Below are positions 34,482-43,556 of a DNA stretch of 64,000 bases, one piece after another. This stretch comes from Euryhalocaulis caribicus (lineage in GTDB: Bacteria; Pseudomonadota; Alphaproteobacteria; Caulobacterales; Maricaulaceae): assembly GCF_000412185.1 (NCBI RefSeq), contig NZ_ASJA01000001.1:248001-312000 (forward strand), in the 5' to 3' direction. Position numbers and translations under genes: made by a program. How positions within the stretch are numbered: the stretch's first letter is position 1; every line of letters begins with the position of its first letter. The notes below the pieces were generated by a model, which was not told the DNA's origin, ran no database searches, and worked only from the letters and a program-made list of their open reading frames with translations.

Positions 34482-34608
34482 GGAATAATTCTTCTAAACA
34501 ATGACAACCATAGCGTATTTCTGCGTCCCCTGCGGCGACAACCGTCTTTCGCCGAAAATCCTGGCGAGCTAGCCTTGATGAAACACAAAAGGTCTCTAAG
34601 GGTTCTCC

Positions 34609-36030
34609 ATGCACCGGGTTTTAATTGCAGTCGTTCTGGGACTGGCCGCGCCGGCGGTCGCTCAGGAGGGCGATACTTACGACATTGATGCTCCGATTCG
34701 CGATCAGGCGCGCGCCGCGGCCGATTCCGCGCTGGACAGTGATCTTGCCTATGAGATCACCCGCTCCCTGACAACGGAAGTCGGGCCGCGGCTTGGCGGA
34801 TCGCCCGCGGAAGCGCGGGCGCGCGAATGGGCGGTGGAAAAAATGCAGGCTCTGGGCTTCGAGAATGTCCGCATTGAGCCTTTTGAAATCGATTACTGGA
34901 CCCGCGGCGATATCGAAGTCGATGTGGTCTCGCCCTATCCCCAGCCGTTGATCGCAACGGCGCTGGGCGGTTCTGTCGCCACGGAAGACGAGGGCGTGAC
35001 CGGCGAGATCGCTTATTTTGAGAGCGTGACTGCGCTTCGCCGCGCCCCCGAAGGCGGCCTGAACGGCAAGATCGTCTTTATCGATCAGGAAATGACGCGG
35101 ACGCAGGACGGATCAGGCTACGGCGCGGCCGTGCAAATGCGCTATGCCGGCGCGATCGAGGCCGGCAAACGCGGCGCCAGCGCGGTGCTTATCCGTTCGG
35201 TCGGGACGGATTCGCACCGTTTCCCGCACGCGGGCGGCATGGCCTATGAGGAAAACATCCCGAAAATCCCTGGCGCGGCCCTGTCTTCGCCCGATGCCGA
35301 CCAGTTAAGACGGCTGATGGAGGGGGGCGAAGCGATCACGGTGCGGCTGAAAATGACGCCTGAAGATCGCGGAAAATCGGAATCCGGCAATGTGATCGGG
35401 GAGATTGTCGGCTCCGAACGCCCTGAAGAGATCGTGCTTCTTGGCGCTCATCTGGACTCCTGGGACCTTGGAACAGGGGCGGTGGATGACGGCGCGGGCG
35501 TCGGCATCGTCACTGCGGCGGCCAAACATCTCATGGATCTTTACGGCGCGCCGGAAAGAACGATCCGCGTCGTGCTGTTCGGGTCTGAGGAAGTGGGCCT
35601 GTTTGGCGCGAAAGCTTATGCCGAACAGCATCAGGATACGCTGGAAAACCACGTCATTGCCGCCGAATCTGATTTCGGCGCAGGCCGGATCTGGCGCATT
35701 TCGCCCGGAATCGCGGAAGAAAAACTGCCCATAACGGACGCAATCGCGAAGGAACTGGTCGTCTTTGGAGTCGGGCCGGGCCCCAATAACGGCAGCGGCG
35801 GACCGGATCTCAGCTATATCCGGCGCGATGGCGTGCCGGTGGTGTCTCTGAACCAGGACGGCAGCGACTATTTCGATCTGCATCACACGCCCGACGATAC
35901 GTTCGACAAGATCGATCCGGACGCCATGGCGCAAAACGTGGCGGTTTATGCGTCGTTTGCGTGGATTGCAGCGAATATCGGTGAGACGTTCCGTGCGGAA
36001 CCCGCGGAAGAAAGCCCCGCCACGCCATAA
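34609..36030 (+). CDS. M28-family peptidase (PGCP/carboxypeptidase Q-like), exported
   Basis: Protein of 473 residues with signal peptide (LGLAAPAVAQ) and a PA domain around residues 115-245 inserted in the peptidase fold. Zinc ligands: His/Asp in LLGAHLDSWDLGTGAVDDGAG, Glu in LFGSEEVGLFGA, Asp in IAAESDFGAG and His in LHHTPDDTFDKID. The order and spacing match plasma glutamate carboxypeptidase-type M28 enzymes. AAGGG precedes the ATG. A separate transcription unit. Confidence 0.92.
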   Translation: MHRVLIAVVLGLAAPAVAQEGDTYDIDAPIRDQARAAADSALDSDLAYEITRSLTTEVGPRLGGSPAEARAREWAVEKMQALGFENVRIEPFEIDYWTRGDIEVDVVSPYPQPLIATALGGSVATEDEGVTGEIAYFESVTALRRAPEGGLNGKIVFIDQEMTRTQDGSGYGAAVQMRYAGAIEAGKRGASAVLIRSVGTDSHRFPHAGGMAYEENIPKIPGAALSSPDADQLRRLMEGGEAITVRLKMTPEDRGKSESGNVIGEIVGSERPEEIVLLGAHLDSWDLGTGAVDDGAGVGIVTAAAKHLMDLYGAPERTIRVVLFGSEEVGLFGAKAYAEQHQDTLENHVIAAESDFGAGRIWRISPGIAEEKLPITDAIAKELVVFGVGPGPNNGSGGPDLSYIRRDGVPVVSLNQDGSDYFDLHHTPDDTFDKIDPDAMAQNVAVYASFAWIAANIGETFRAEPAEESPATP

Positions 36031-36261
36031 GGAAACAGGCCAGGCGCGGTTCGGTTTCAGCTAAACCGGATAAGGATGCGGCGACGAACCGCGCCGCCAG
36101 GAACAGGTCCGCCGCCGCTCTTACCGGACGCAATGCCGGCAAGCTGTGGCGCGCCGGGCGGAAACTCGTCTCCGCCAGCGCGTCTGCTCAGCTTGCTAGG
36201 AGGAAGCCGCGGGCCTGTCGTTAACATCCATCAATGCCGCGCCGCTCATGCGCAGACCAAA

Positions 36262-36297
36262 AAAAACGCCGCAGGTCCAATACCCTGCGGCGTTTTT
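36262..36297. terminator. Bidirectional Rho-independent terminator
   Basis: AAAAACGCCGCAGG pairs with CCTGCGGCGTTTTT, flanked by A-run and T-run, so it can work on both strands. It serves the DJ-1-like gene ending at 36322 and could also stop transcription from the M28 gene. The rest of the 291-base gap (36031-36321) shows nothing I can name. Confidence 0.85.
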
Positions 36298-36321
36298 TGC
36301 GATTTAATCCGGCTGTGGGTG

Positions 36322-36858
36322 TCAGGCGGCTTTGCCGTCAGTGAGCGAAAGCGCCTTCATGAAGACCTCGGCGGCGTCGTCGCGCGCCTCGTCGGTTTCC
36401 GCCGGATATACTTCGCCATTCACGGCGACGGCTGCGCGCGCATCGCGGATGGCGTCGGGCGTGCGGGAAAAGGCGGCCAGAAAACGCGCCGCATCGGCCC
36501 AGGCCAGTACAGGCTTCTTGGCGTCGATGAAGCTGCGGACGGCTTTTTCCACGTTTTCGTTGTCGTCCAGCGTACTCAGATGGCGTTGTCCGCCAGGAAT
36601 GACCAGGCCGAAATAATTCGCCGGATCAATGTCCGCCAGGCCGCTATCGACCACGAAAGAGAGGGTGTCGCCCTTATCGCCTTCGCCTTCGACCAGGCTT
36701 TCGACCGTGCTGGCTATTTTCACGGCAAATCCGTTCTTCTGCACCCGCCCGGTGGCGGAATGCAGGTCGCCGGCCTTAAAGCCCGGCGCAACGATTGCCA
36801 GTATGCTGCCGGCGTCTCCGACCTGATTTACGTCAACTCGCGATTGTCTGGGCGTCAC
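36322..36858 (-). CDS. DJ-1/PfpI-like protein lacking the nucleophilic Cys
   Basis: Protein of 178 residues with the class I glutamine-amidotransferase-like fold: ILAIVAPGFKAGDLHSAT at ~19-36, FGLVIPGGQRHL at ~83 and KKPVLAWADAARFLAAF at ~114. In active PfpI/DJ-1 proteins the last motif carries Cys-His; here these positions are A121 and D122, so the usual protease/glyoxalase chemistry is not expected. GTG start with AAGGAGG four bases upstream. Confidence 0.78.
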   Translation of the reverse strand: MTPRQSRVDVNQVGDAGSILAIVAPGFKAGDLHSATGRVQKNGFAVKIASTVESLVEGEGDKGDTLSFVVDSGLADIDPANYFGLVIPGGQRHLSTLDDNENVEKAVRSFIDAKKPVLAWADAARFLAAFSRTPDAIRDARAAVAVNGEVYPAETDEARDDAAEVFMKALSLTDGKAA

Positions 36859-36957
36859 GTGGCCTCCTTATAAATTTAAAATGTTCGGGTTCGCCCCTGA
36901 CCTAGGGGGCGATCAACACTGTTTCAATACGTGTTAACCGCCAAAGGTTCCGGCGTT

Positions 36958-38898
36958 TCAGGCCACGCGTATGTTTTCGCCGTCGGTATCGCGTGCTTTT
37001 GCGCGGGCGATAGCGGCCAGCAAGCTGTCCGGTTCGATGGGCTTGGCGACGAAATCATCCATGCCGGCATCCAGATAGGCCTCCCGGTCGCCGCGCATCG
37101 CGTTGGCGGTCAGGGCAATGACGGGAAGGCGGCTGGCGCGGCCCGTCTGACGCCGCAAATGTTTGACCGCCTCGACGCCGTCCATTTCGGGCATCTGGAT
37201 GTCCATCAGAACCACGTCATAGGGCGTATTCTTGATCATCTGCAGGGCCTCTGCGCCATTCGACGCAAAATCCGGGGCGCAGCCATAATTTTCCAGGATC
37301 GCCCCCAGCACGCGCTGATTGATGGGGTTATCCTCCGCGGCCAGAATCCGCAGGCCGCTCAGGTCGGCGGACTGGGGCTCGCGTTCCTCACGGTCGTCCT
37401 GACGGCGGTCCCGGCAATACTGGAACGGCGCCTCGAACCAGAAGACCGATCCCTTGCCGGGTTCGGAGCTGCAGCCGACCGAACCGCCCATAAGCTGGGC
37501 AAATTCCTGACAGATCGCCAATCCGAGCCCGGTTCCGCTGGCCTGTCTGCTGGAATCGCGAACCTGATGAAACTTGTCGAATACCTGATGGCATTGTGTT
37601 TCGGGCATTCCCGCGCCGGTATCGGCGACCTCGAACCGGAGACGCGCGCAGCCGCCGTCCGGGCGCGCCTTTAAGCGGAGCGTGATCGAGCCCTGATCGG
37701 TGAACTTCAGAGCGTTGGACAGATAGTTCCACAAAATCTGACGAATCCGCCGTCCGTCGCCGCGCAGGAGAGGGGGCAAATTCTCTCCCAGCTCTATGTT
37801 CAGATCGACCGCGCTATCGCTGACCATCGGCCGCCAGTGAACCAGGGCCTCTTCGACAAGGCGCTGCGGCTCGAAAGGTTCGATTTCCAGCTCCAGCCGT
37901 CCGGCCTCGACTTTGGCCAGGTCGAGAATGTCGTTGAGAATAGCCAGCAGGCCTTCTCCCGACTTCACGATCAAGCTGGAGAGTTCGCGCTCCTTGTCGC
38001 GCTGGGCTGCGCGGTTCAGGGCGTGCGCGGCCCCGATAACGCCGTTCAGCGGCGTGCGCAGCTCATGACTCATTGCGGCCAGAAAATCGGATTTCAGGCG
38101 GTTGGCTTCGTCGGCCTCGTGAGCCTTGCGGCGCAGCGAGTCGGCTTCGCGCCGCGCCGTAATGTCCTCTATCGTGCCCTCGAAATAGGCGACCTCGCCT
38201 GTTTCATCCCTGATCACGCGCCCGCTTTCGGATATCCACCGCGTGCCCAGCCCATCCTCGCTATTGCAGAAAATTCTGGATTCGAAACCGGTGACCTCGC
38301 CCGTATCCAGAAGTTTGCGGACGAAGGCGTCCCGTTGACGCGGATCAACATAGAGCCGGGTTGCGTGGAATGACCGCTTCAGGTCCGCTTCATCCTGATA
38401 GCCGAGCAGCTTGAGCAAAGCCGTGTTTGCGCTGACCGGCTCACCGTCAGGGCGGGTCCGGTAAATGCCGATCGTCGCATTTTCGTAGATGTCCCGATAA
38501 TGCGTTTCGGCCAGGCGCGCTTTTTCCTTGGCCTCGACCAGTTCAGTCACATCGGCCATCGAGCCGACGTAAAGAATTGTCCCGTCAGATTCGCTGATGC
38601 GGCGGCAGGTTTCGGAGACCCAGACGGCTTCGCCGTTTCTGCGCCGCAGCATATGGACGAACTGTTTTATTTCGCCGTCCCGCTCCAGAATCTGGCTCAG
38701 GCGTTCGCGATCGCCCGGGTCGAAATAGACGTCACGGGCATCGGTCAAACCATCCTGAAGATCCTCTACGCTCTCATAGCCCAGTATGCGGGCCAGAGCC
38801 GGATTCGCGCGACGCACTTCGCCCGCGTCGGACGTTTCAAAAAGCCCGACGTCGGATTGTTCAAAAATGCGTTCCAGGGTTTGGCGTTCAGATGACAT
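36958..38898 (-). CDS. Hybrid histidine kinase (PAS-PAS-HisKA-HATPase-REC)
   Basis: Soluble protein of 646 residues. Two PAS domains (~1-120 and ~130-255), HisKA with phospho-His in FLAAMSHELRTPLNGVIGA, HATPase (NYLSNALKFT, ADTGAGMP, GTGLGLAICQEF) and a C-terminal receiver (ILAAEDNPINQRVLG; phospho-Asp in VVLMDIQMPEMDG). No membrane span, so it senses a cytoplasmic cue. The C-terminal receiver needs an Hpt partner; a free Hpt protein is encoded at 29896-30261. The cognate output is not visible. Confidence 0.93.
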   Translation of the reverse strand: MSSERQTLERIFEQSDVGLFETSDAGEVRRANPALARILGYESVEDLQDGLTDARDVYFDPGDRERLSQILERDGEIKQFVHMLRRRNGEAVWVSETCRRISESDGTILYVGSMADVTELVEAKEKARLAETHYRDIYENATIGIYRTRPDGEPVSANTALLKLLGYQDEADLKRSFHATRLYVDPRQRDAFVRKLLDTGEVTGFESRIFCNSEDGLGTRWISESGRVIRDETGEVAYFEGTIEDITARREADSLRRKAHEADEANRLKSDFLAAMSHELRTPLNGVIGAAHALNRAAQRDKERELSSLIVKSGEGLLAILNDILDLAKVEAGRLELEIEPFEPQRLVEEALVHWRPMVSDSAVDLNIELGENLPPLLRGDGRRIRQILWNYLSNALKFTDQGSITLRLKARPDGGCARLRFEVADTGAGMPETQCHQVFDKFHQVRDSSRQASGTGLGLAICQEFAQLMGGSVGCSSEPGKGSVFWFEAPFQYCRDRRQDDREEREPQSADLSGLRILAAEDNPINQRVLGAILENYGCAPDFASNGAEALQMIKNTPYDVVLMDIQMPEMDGVEAVKHLRRQTGRASRLPVIALTANAMRGDREAYLDAGMDDFVAKPIEPDSLLAAIARAKARDTDGENIRVA

Positions 38899-38955
38899 GG
38901 CTCAAGCTTTCTCGCCCACACCCTATTCGCCCTTCGCTTACAAAAGGTTTCGCGG

Positions 38956-40200
38956 CTACCCGGAACCTCGCAGCCGGGCGTGTATGGACTCGGCCGTCAG
39001 ATGGGACGGCGCCGCGGGAAGATCGCTGACAGGGGCAATGGCCTCGCCCGAGAGATAGCGATAGCCGGATTGAGCCAGCAGAAAGAAATCGTCCGCCCGC
39101 TCAACCCCGGTGGCGAGTGCATGCGCTTTGCCCCGGCGCGCCGCAGTAAGGAGGTGCTCAAAGTCGCGCTTACGGGCCGAGCCGGAGGCGGGCAGAGTTC
39201 TGACATCGACGCAAAAACCATCAGCCTCGCATTCGCCATATCGTTCCCACGGAAAACCCGGTCCGCTGGCGCTGAGCGTGATCATTTTCACGTAGGGACG
39301 AAAGACGTGGACGGTTTCGTAAAGGTGAGAAACCGGAACGCCCGCCTTCAGCCCCTCAAACATGATCAGAAGATACTGTCGGAGCTCGGAAGGAATTTCG
39401 CTGATGCGCGAGACGATCTGGGAGCGATGCCAGGGATCCTCAAGGCTGAGGAATTGCAACGGAAGCGTCAGGGAGAAAGGCCCTGATTTAAACGCGTCGG
39501 TGCGAAAGGGCGCGAGGCCGTCTCCGGTGAGATCGTTATTAAGCCGTACGCTTAGCGATTTGCGGCTGTCCTCCGGGAGCAGCAGGACGCCTTCCTGCCG
39601 CTCGCCATCATTCCCGGGCGCGGATTGGGCGCAGCACTTGTTACTGACAAGCGCTTCGGACCGTGCATCCCACACCGGGCGATAGACAATACGCTCCCAC
39701 GGGGCCGGCGACGTATCCCCGGACGGGGCTGCGTGTTCATCGTCTTTGCTCCGCTCCGCAATGGACTGAACGCCGCTGGCCTCGGCCAGCTTGCGCAACT
39801 GACTGGCGTCGATCGTGTCGTGGGAAATTGTGATCTGGACTTCGCGCAGCTCTTCGCGTCCCAGAAAGAACGTGTTCATTTCCTTGCTGATGCTGGCGCA
39901 TTTTTTCTTCGCGGCGCTAGCGGTCAGTTCCGCGAACACGATTATAAATCCGTCCCGGCAACGGATAATCAGGTCCTCAGGATTGGTCCGTTTTTCTATG
40001 AAGAACTGACCGGTCTGGAAAATCTTCTCCTGAAAACTCTCCCATCGTTCGCCTGTCCGGCGTTTGACCGCGCCCAGATTGATGAACTGAAGCTGCCCGA
40101 TATCCAGACCGCCTGTCCGGTTGAACAGCTCCTGAAGCTCCGGGATGGTCTCGCCATTGTCATCAGCCCACATGACGTGTCTTTCCTGCGACGCGGCCAT
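38956..40200 (-). CDS. Degenerate GGDEF/EAL-like protein
   Basis: Protein of ~414 residues. The C-terminal half follows the EAL phosphodiesterase fold: the VSHLYETVHVFRPYVKMI strand, ADGFCVDV in place of the DxxKID strand, and ALATGVERADDFFLLAQSGY in place of the AEGVET helix, then RYLSGEAIAP. The metal-binding EAL, NE and DD residues are missing. The region around DLIIRCRDGFIIVFAEL resembles a broken GGDEF domain. It is probably a signalling or scaffold protein without c-di-GMP turnover. Starts at 40200 or 40173 are about equally good. Confidence 0.6.
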   Translation of the reverse strand: MAASQERHVMWADDNGETIPELQELFNRTGGLDIGQLQFINLGAVKRRTGERWESFQEKIFQTGQFFIEKRTNPEDLIIRCRDGFIIVFAELTASAAKKKCASISKEMNTFFLGREELREVQITISHDTIDASQLRKLAEASGVQSIAERSKDDEHAAPSGDTSPAPWERIVYRPVWDARSEALVSNKCCAQSAPGNDGERQEGVLLLPEDSRKSLSVRLNNDLTGDGLAPFRTDAFKSGPFSLTLPLQFLSLEDPWHRSQIVSRISEIPSELRQYLLIMFEGLKAGVPVSHLYETVHVFRPYVKMITLSASGPGFPWERYGECEADGFCVDVRTLPASGSARKRDFEHLLTAARRGKAHALATGVERADDFFLLAQSGYRYLSGEAIAPVSDLPAAPSHLTAESIHARLRGSG

Positions 40201-40369
40201 TGTGGCCGTGCCTCTTGCTCCCAATTCCCATGCGCGGCGCTAAGGATCGGTTACCGCCGTATGTGACGCCAATCGTGGCCTGTGCGCCACACACCGCAAC
40301 AAATACGTCATCAAAACGGGGAAATCGGCCGGGAGTTCTTTGGTTGCAGCGCGGCATGCTGCATTTTGA

Positions 40370-40384
40370 GCATAGCTGCTATGC
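40370..40384. promoter_or_regulatory. Perfect 7-1-7 inverted repeat upstream of the TonB receptor
   Basis: GCATAGC-T-GCTATGC, a 15-base perfect dyad, lies 70 bases before the receptor start. It is a good candidate operator; the regulator is not encoded alongside. Confidence 0.45.
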
Positions 40385-40454
40385 GCGAGATTCGACCGTG
40401 AAAAGAGTCGACAGGCGCATGGTCCCGGCCTTGGCCGATCTTTGGGAGGAATTA

Positions 40455-43022
40455 ATGACCAATCGCTTCTATCGCGCGAGCCTGCTCGCCGCCGCTTCGA
40501 CTATTGTTATCTCTTCAGCCGCATACGCGCAGGGACAGGCCGACGACGCCCCGGTCCAGACGCGGCGCGGCGTTGATGAGATTACCGTTACCGCACAAAA
40601 GCGCGAACAGAGCCTTCAGGACGTGCCGCTGGCCGTCGCCGCCTATGACGAGGACCTGCTTGAGAAAGCCAGCGTTCGCGACATCAAGGACCTGATCATC
40701 CTGTCGCCGAGCCTGAACGTGACCTCCACGTCCAACGAGACCGTTACCACGGCCCGTATCCGCGGCGTCGGCACGGTGGGGGACAATCCGGGTCTGGAAT
40801 CCTCGGTCGGCATCGTGATCGACGGCGTCATCCGTAACCGCAACGGCGTCGGTTTTGGCGATCTGGGCGAAATCGAGCGGATTGAAGTTCTGCGCGGCCC
40901 GCAAGGCACGCTGTTCGGCAAGAATACCTCCGCCGGCCTTATCAATGTCGTGACCAAGAAGCCGGAATTTGAATTCTCCGGCTATGGCGAGGTCGAATAC
41001 GGCAATTACGACAATATCGGCGTGGCGGGCAGCGTAACCGGCCCGCTGGGTGAAAACGTCGCCGGACGCCTCTATGTGGCGCATCGCGAACGCGACGGCT
41101 TCTATGATGTCGATACCGGCGCGGGGCCGCGCACGGCGGGTTCTGACTATGACCGCGACTACACCACGGTTCGCGGACAGCTGCTGTTCGAGCCGAGCGA
41201 AACGTTCAGCGTGCGCCTTGTCGGCGATTACACCGACCGGGACGAAAATTGCTGCCTTGGCGTCACTATCAACAGCCAGGGCACGGCGGGAATCGTCAAC
41301 GCGCTTGGCGCCAGCATCCCGACCAACGGGAACGAGGATCCGTTCTCCTTTGACGCCAACGCCAACCGCAGCACCGACCAGCTGGTCGAAGAGTGGGGCG
41401 TTTCTGCGGAAGCGAACTGGGATCTCGGTTTCGGGACCCTGACCTCGATCACGTCATGGCGGGACTGGGACGCGCAAACGGCTCAGGATACCGACTTCAC
41501 CGGAGCCGATATTTTCTATCGGACCACGGATGCCGGTTACACGTTCGAAACGTTCACGCAGGAATTCAGGCTGGCTGGTCAAGCCGGCGCTGTGGACTGG
41601 CTGATCGGCGGTTTCTACGCCAACGAGGATTTGCAGCGCCGCGACCAGCTGATCAATGGCGCCGCGTATGAGACCTATATCAGCCTGCTGCTTTCCGGCG
41701 GAACGGATCCGCTGTTCGTCGCCAATCTGACCAACGGGTTCGGAACGGGGGCTTTCGCGCCGTTCGGTTTCCCGGCGCTGCCCGGCTTCACGCCGGTCGC
41801 TCCGGGGCAGGCCCTGCCAGCCGGCGGCGCCAATGCCGCGGGCGATGTTTACGAGCAGAACTCGGAAAGCTTCGCGGTTTTCACGCATAATGTGTGGAGC
41901 GTGACCGATCGCCTGGATCTTACGGGCGGCCTGCGCTTCACCATGGAAGACAAGTCCGCGGAAGCCGATTTCGTTACGCCGGTTTCGCCGGCCTGTAGCG
42001 TGCTGGAGCAACAGTTCGGATCGGCGCTGGCCTATACCGCGCCGCAGAATATCAGCCGCATCGTGCCGCTGGCCGGCGCGCTTGGCGTGACGCCGACAGA
42101 CGCAATCACCGCGTTCAGCGTGATGTGCCTGGGCGCGCAACGCTCGGTGTTCAACGAGATCGGCTTTGATCAGGATCGTGAGGAAGATGAAGTGACCGGC
42201 GTTGTCGCCGCGAACTATCGCTTCAGCGACGACCTGATGGGCTATGCCAGCTACTCTCGCGGTTACAAGGCGGGCGGCTTCAATCTTGACCGCTTTAACC
42301 AGGCCGGCGCGAACGCAGTCGATTTCCAGGCGATCCTGGACGGCAACGCTGAATATCCCGCGCAGTTCGAGGAAGAGGTGGTCGACGCCTATGAGGCGGG
42401 CGTGAAGTCCGAATGGTTCGACAACGCCCTTCGCCTGAACCTGTCGCTCTTCTATCAGGATTTCAGCGACTTCCAGCTGAACACCTTCAATGGTCTGGCC
42501 TTCTTCGTGACCTCGGTCGACGAAGTGACGTCCAAGGGTTTCGAACTTGAAGCCCTGTTCCTGCCGCCGGATATCGAAGGCCTGACGCTGCAAGGCTCCG
42601 TTGCCTATAACGACGCCCGCTATGGCGACTTTGCGCCGACCGGAACGGCCGACGTGGACGCGCTGAGCGGCAAGCAGCTTTCGCTGGCGCCGAACTGGTA
42701 TGTCAACTCGTCCATCGACTACGAGACGCCGGTCAGCGCGAACCTGATGGCGCTGTTCCATCTCGATGGCCGCTGGGTGTCCGAGTACAATACCGGCTCC
42801 GACCTCGACCAGCCGAAGCAGCAGGAGGGCTTCTTCCTGTTCAATGCGCGCGTTGGCGTGCAGACGGCGGACGAGCGCTGGTCTCTCGAAGGCTGGGTGC
42901 AGAACCTGGCGGACGAGGAATATTACCAGGTCGGCTTTGACGCTCCGCTTCAGCCGGGCTCGCAGAACGCCTTCCTTGGCGCGCCGCGCACCTATGGCGT
43001 GACGCTGCGTAGCCGCTTCTAG
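40455..43022 (+). CDS. TonB-dependent receptor (large)
   Basis: Outer-membrane receptor of 855 residues. Signal peptide to ~27 (IVISSAAYAQ), TonB-box-like DEITVTAQKREQSLQDVP, plug domain with IERIEVLRGPQGTLFGKNT and GLINVVTKKP, and a barrel ending in a terminal Phe (GVTLRSRF) as expected for BAM recognition. GGGAGGA five bases before ATG 40455 fixes the start. The EITVTAQKRE signature is common in alphaproteobacterial receptors for carbohydrates or other large substrates, but the ligand is unknown. Confidence 0.93.
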   Translation: MTNRFYRASLLAAASTIVISSAAYAQGQADDAPVQTRRGVDEITVTAQKREQSLQDVPLAVAAYDEDLLEKASVRDIKDLIILSPSLNVTSTSNETVTTARIRGVGTVGDNPGLESSVGIVIDGVIRNRNGVGFGDLGEIERIEVLRGPQGTLFGKNTSAGLINVVTKKPEFEFSGYGEVEYGNYDNIGVAGSVTGPLGENVAGRLYVAHRERDGFYDVDTGAGPRTAGSDYDRDYTTVRGQLLFEPSETFSVRLVGDYTDRDENCCLGVTINSQGTAGIVNALGASIPTNGNEDPFSFDANANRSTDQLVEEWGVSAEANWDLGFGTLTSITSWRDWDAQTAQDTDFTGADIFYRTTDAGYTFETFTQEFRLAGQAGAVDWLIGGFYANEDLQRRDQLINGAAYETYISLLLSGGTDPLFVANLTNGFGTGAFAPFGFPALPGFTPVAPGQALPAGGANAAGDVYEQNSESFAVFTHNVWSVTDRLDLTGGLRFTMEDKSAEADFVTPVSPACSVLEQQFGSALAYTAPQNISRIVPLAGALGVTPTDAITAFSVMCLGAQRSVFNEIGFDQDREEDEVTGVVAANYRFSDDLMGYASYSRGYKAGGFNLDRFNQAGANAVDFQAILDGNAEYPAQFEEEVVDAYEAGVKSEWFDNALRLNLSLFYQDFSDFQLNTFNGLAFFVTSVDEVTSKGFELEALFLPPDIEGLTLQGSVAYNDARYGDFAPTGTADVDALSGKQLSLAPNWYVNSSIDYETPVSANLMALFHLDGRWVSEYNTGSDLDQPKQQEGFFLFNARVGVQTADERWSLEGWVQNLADEEYYQVGFDAPLQPGSQNAFLGAPRTYGVTLRSRF

Positions 43023-43052
43023 AAACGCCGGGGGGCGCAGGGGGCGGACAGA

Positions 43053-43080
43053 GAGGCCGGGCGGCAACGCCCGGCCTCAT
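43053..43080 (+). terminator. Hairpin terminator after the TonB receptor
   Basis: GAGGCCGGGCG and CGCCCGGCCTC form an 11-bp stem around GCAA, followed by ATGTCTTTT. It lies 30 bases after the receptor stop. Confidence 0.7.
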
Positions 43081-43138
43081 GTCTTTTGGGGTATCCACCG
43101 GCCGATTCCGGCGCCGCTTTATTGTCAAATTTCGCGCT

Positions 43139-43164
43139 GGAACTTCCCGCAAGGCGCTCCCGTT
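43139..43164 (+). promoter_or_regulatory. EcfG-type promoter of the glycine-zipper lipoprotein
   Basis: Exact consensus: GGAAC (43139-43143), 17-base spacer, CGTT (43161-43164). It lies 32 bases before the ATG at 43197, directly after the receptor terminator. Confidence 0.7.
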
Positions 43165-43196
43165 GGCTCGCGTTGAGCAATCTGGAGGCAAGAGCC

Positions 43197-43487
43197 ATGA
43201 AGAAACTGGCCTTTATCACTGCGGCAGGCGTTGCGGCGTTCGCACTCGCCGCCTGTCAGAATGGGCGTTTGAGCCAGGAAGACGTTGAAGACACCGCCGT
43301 TGGCGCGGGCGTTGGCGCCGCGGTCGGCGCGGCGGGCGCTGCGGCCGCGGGTGAAGACGCCGCCACAGGCGCGGCTGTCGGCGCCGGCGTTGGCGCGGCG
43401 GCTGGCGCGGCCGAAGGCGAATATTACGACGTGGGCGACAATGATGACCGCTACGACCCCGATGACCGGGGCGAGAAGGACGACTGA
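43197..43487 (+). CDS. Glycine-zipper lipoprotein
   Basis: Protein of 96 residues. Lipobox LAAC near residue 20, then a Gly/Ala tract with GAGVGAAVGAAG spacing that forms a glycine-zipper (membrane-inserting) segment, and an acidic C-terminal tail (DDRYDPDDRGEKDD). AGGAGG-like GGAGG eight bases before ATG 43197. The exact EcfG promoter upstream marks it as a likely general-stress gene. Precise role unknown. Confidence 0.82.
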   Translation: MKKLAFITAAGVAAFALAACQNGRLSQEDVEDTAVGAGVGAAVGAAGAAAAGEDAATGAAVGAGVGAAAGAAEGEYYDVGDNDDRYDPDDRGEKDD

Positions 43488-43511
43488 TCCCTGATCACTC
43501 AGTCTGAAAGC

Positions 43512-43545
43512 AAAGGGCCGGAGCGGATGCTCCGGCCCTTTTCAT
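43512..43545 (+). terminator. Rho-independent terminator between lipoprotein gene and aceB
   Basis: AAAGGGCCGGAGC pairs with GCTCCGGCCCTTTT around GGAT. It ends the lipoprotein unit; on the other strand it could also stop aceB. Confidence 0.8.
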
Positions 43546-43556
43546 GTCCGGACGGC

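Noticed and set aside
36859-36957. Possible EcfG promoter (GGAAC on the minus strand) before the DJ-1-like gene
   Set aside because: The best -10 match is CGTA at a 15-base spacing, outside the accepted 16-17 with CGTT.
41454-43067. 537-codon minus-strand open frame
   Set aside because: Antisense shadow of the TonB receptor, which has plug, barrel and terminal Phe. The shadow has no recognisable features.
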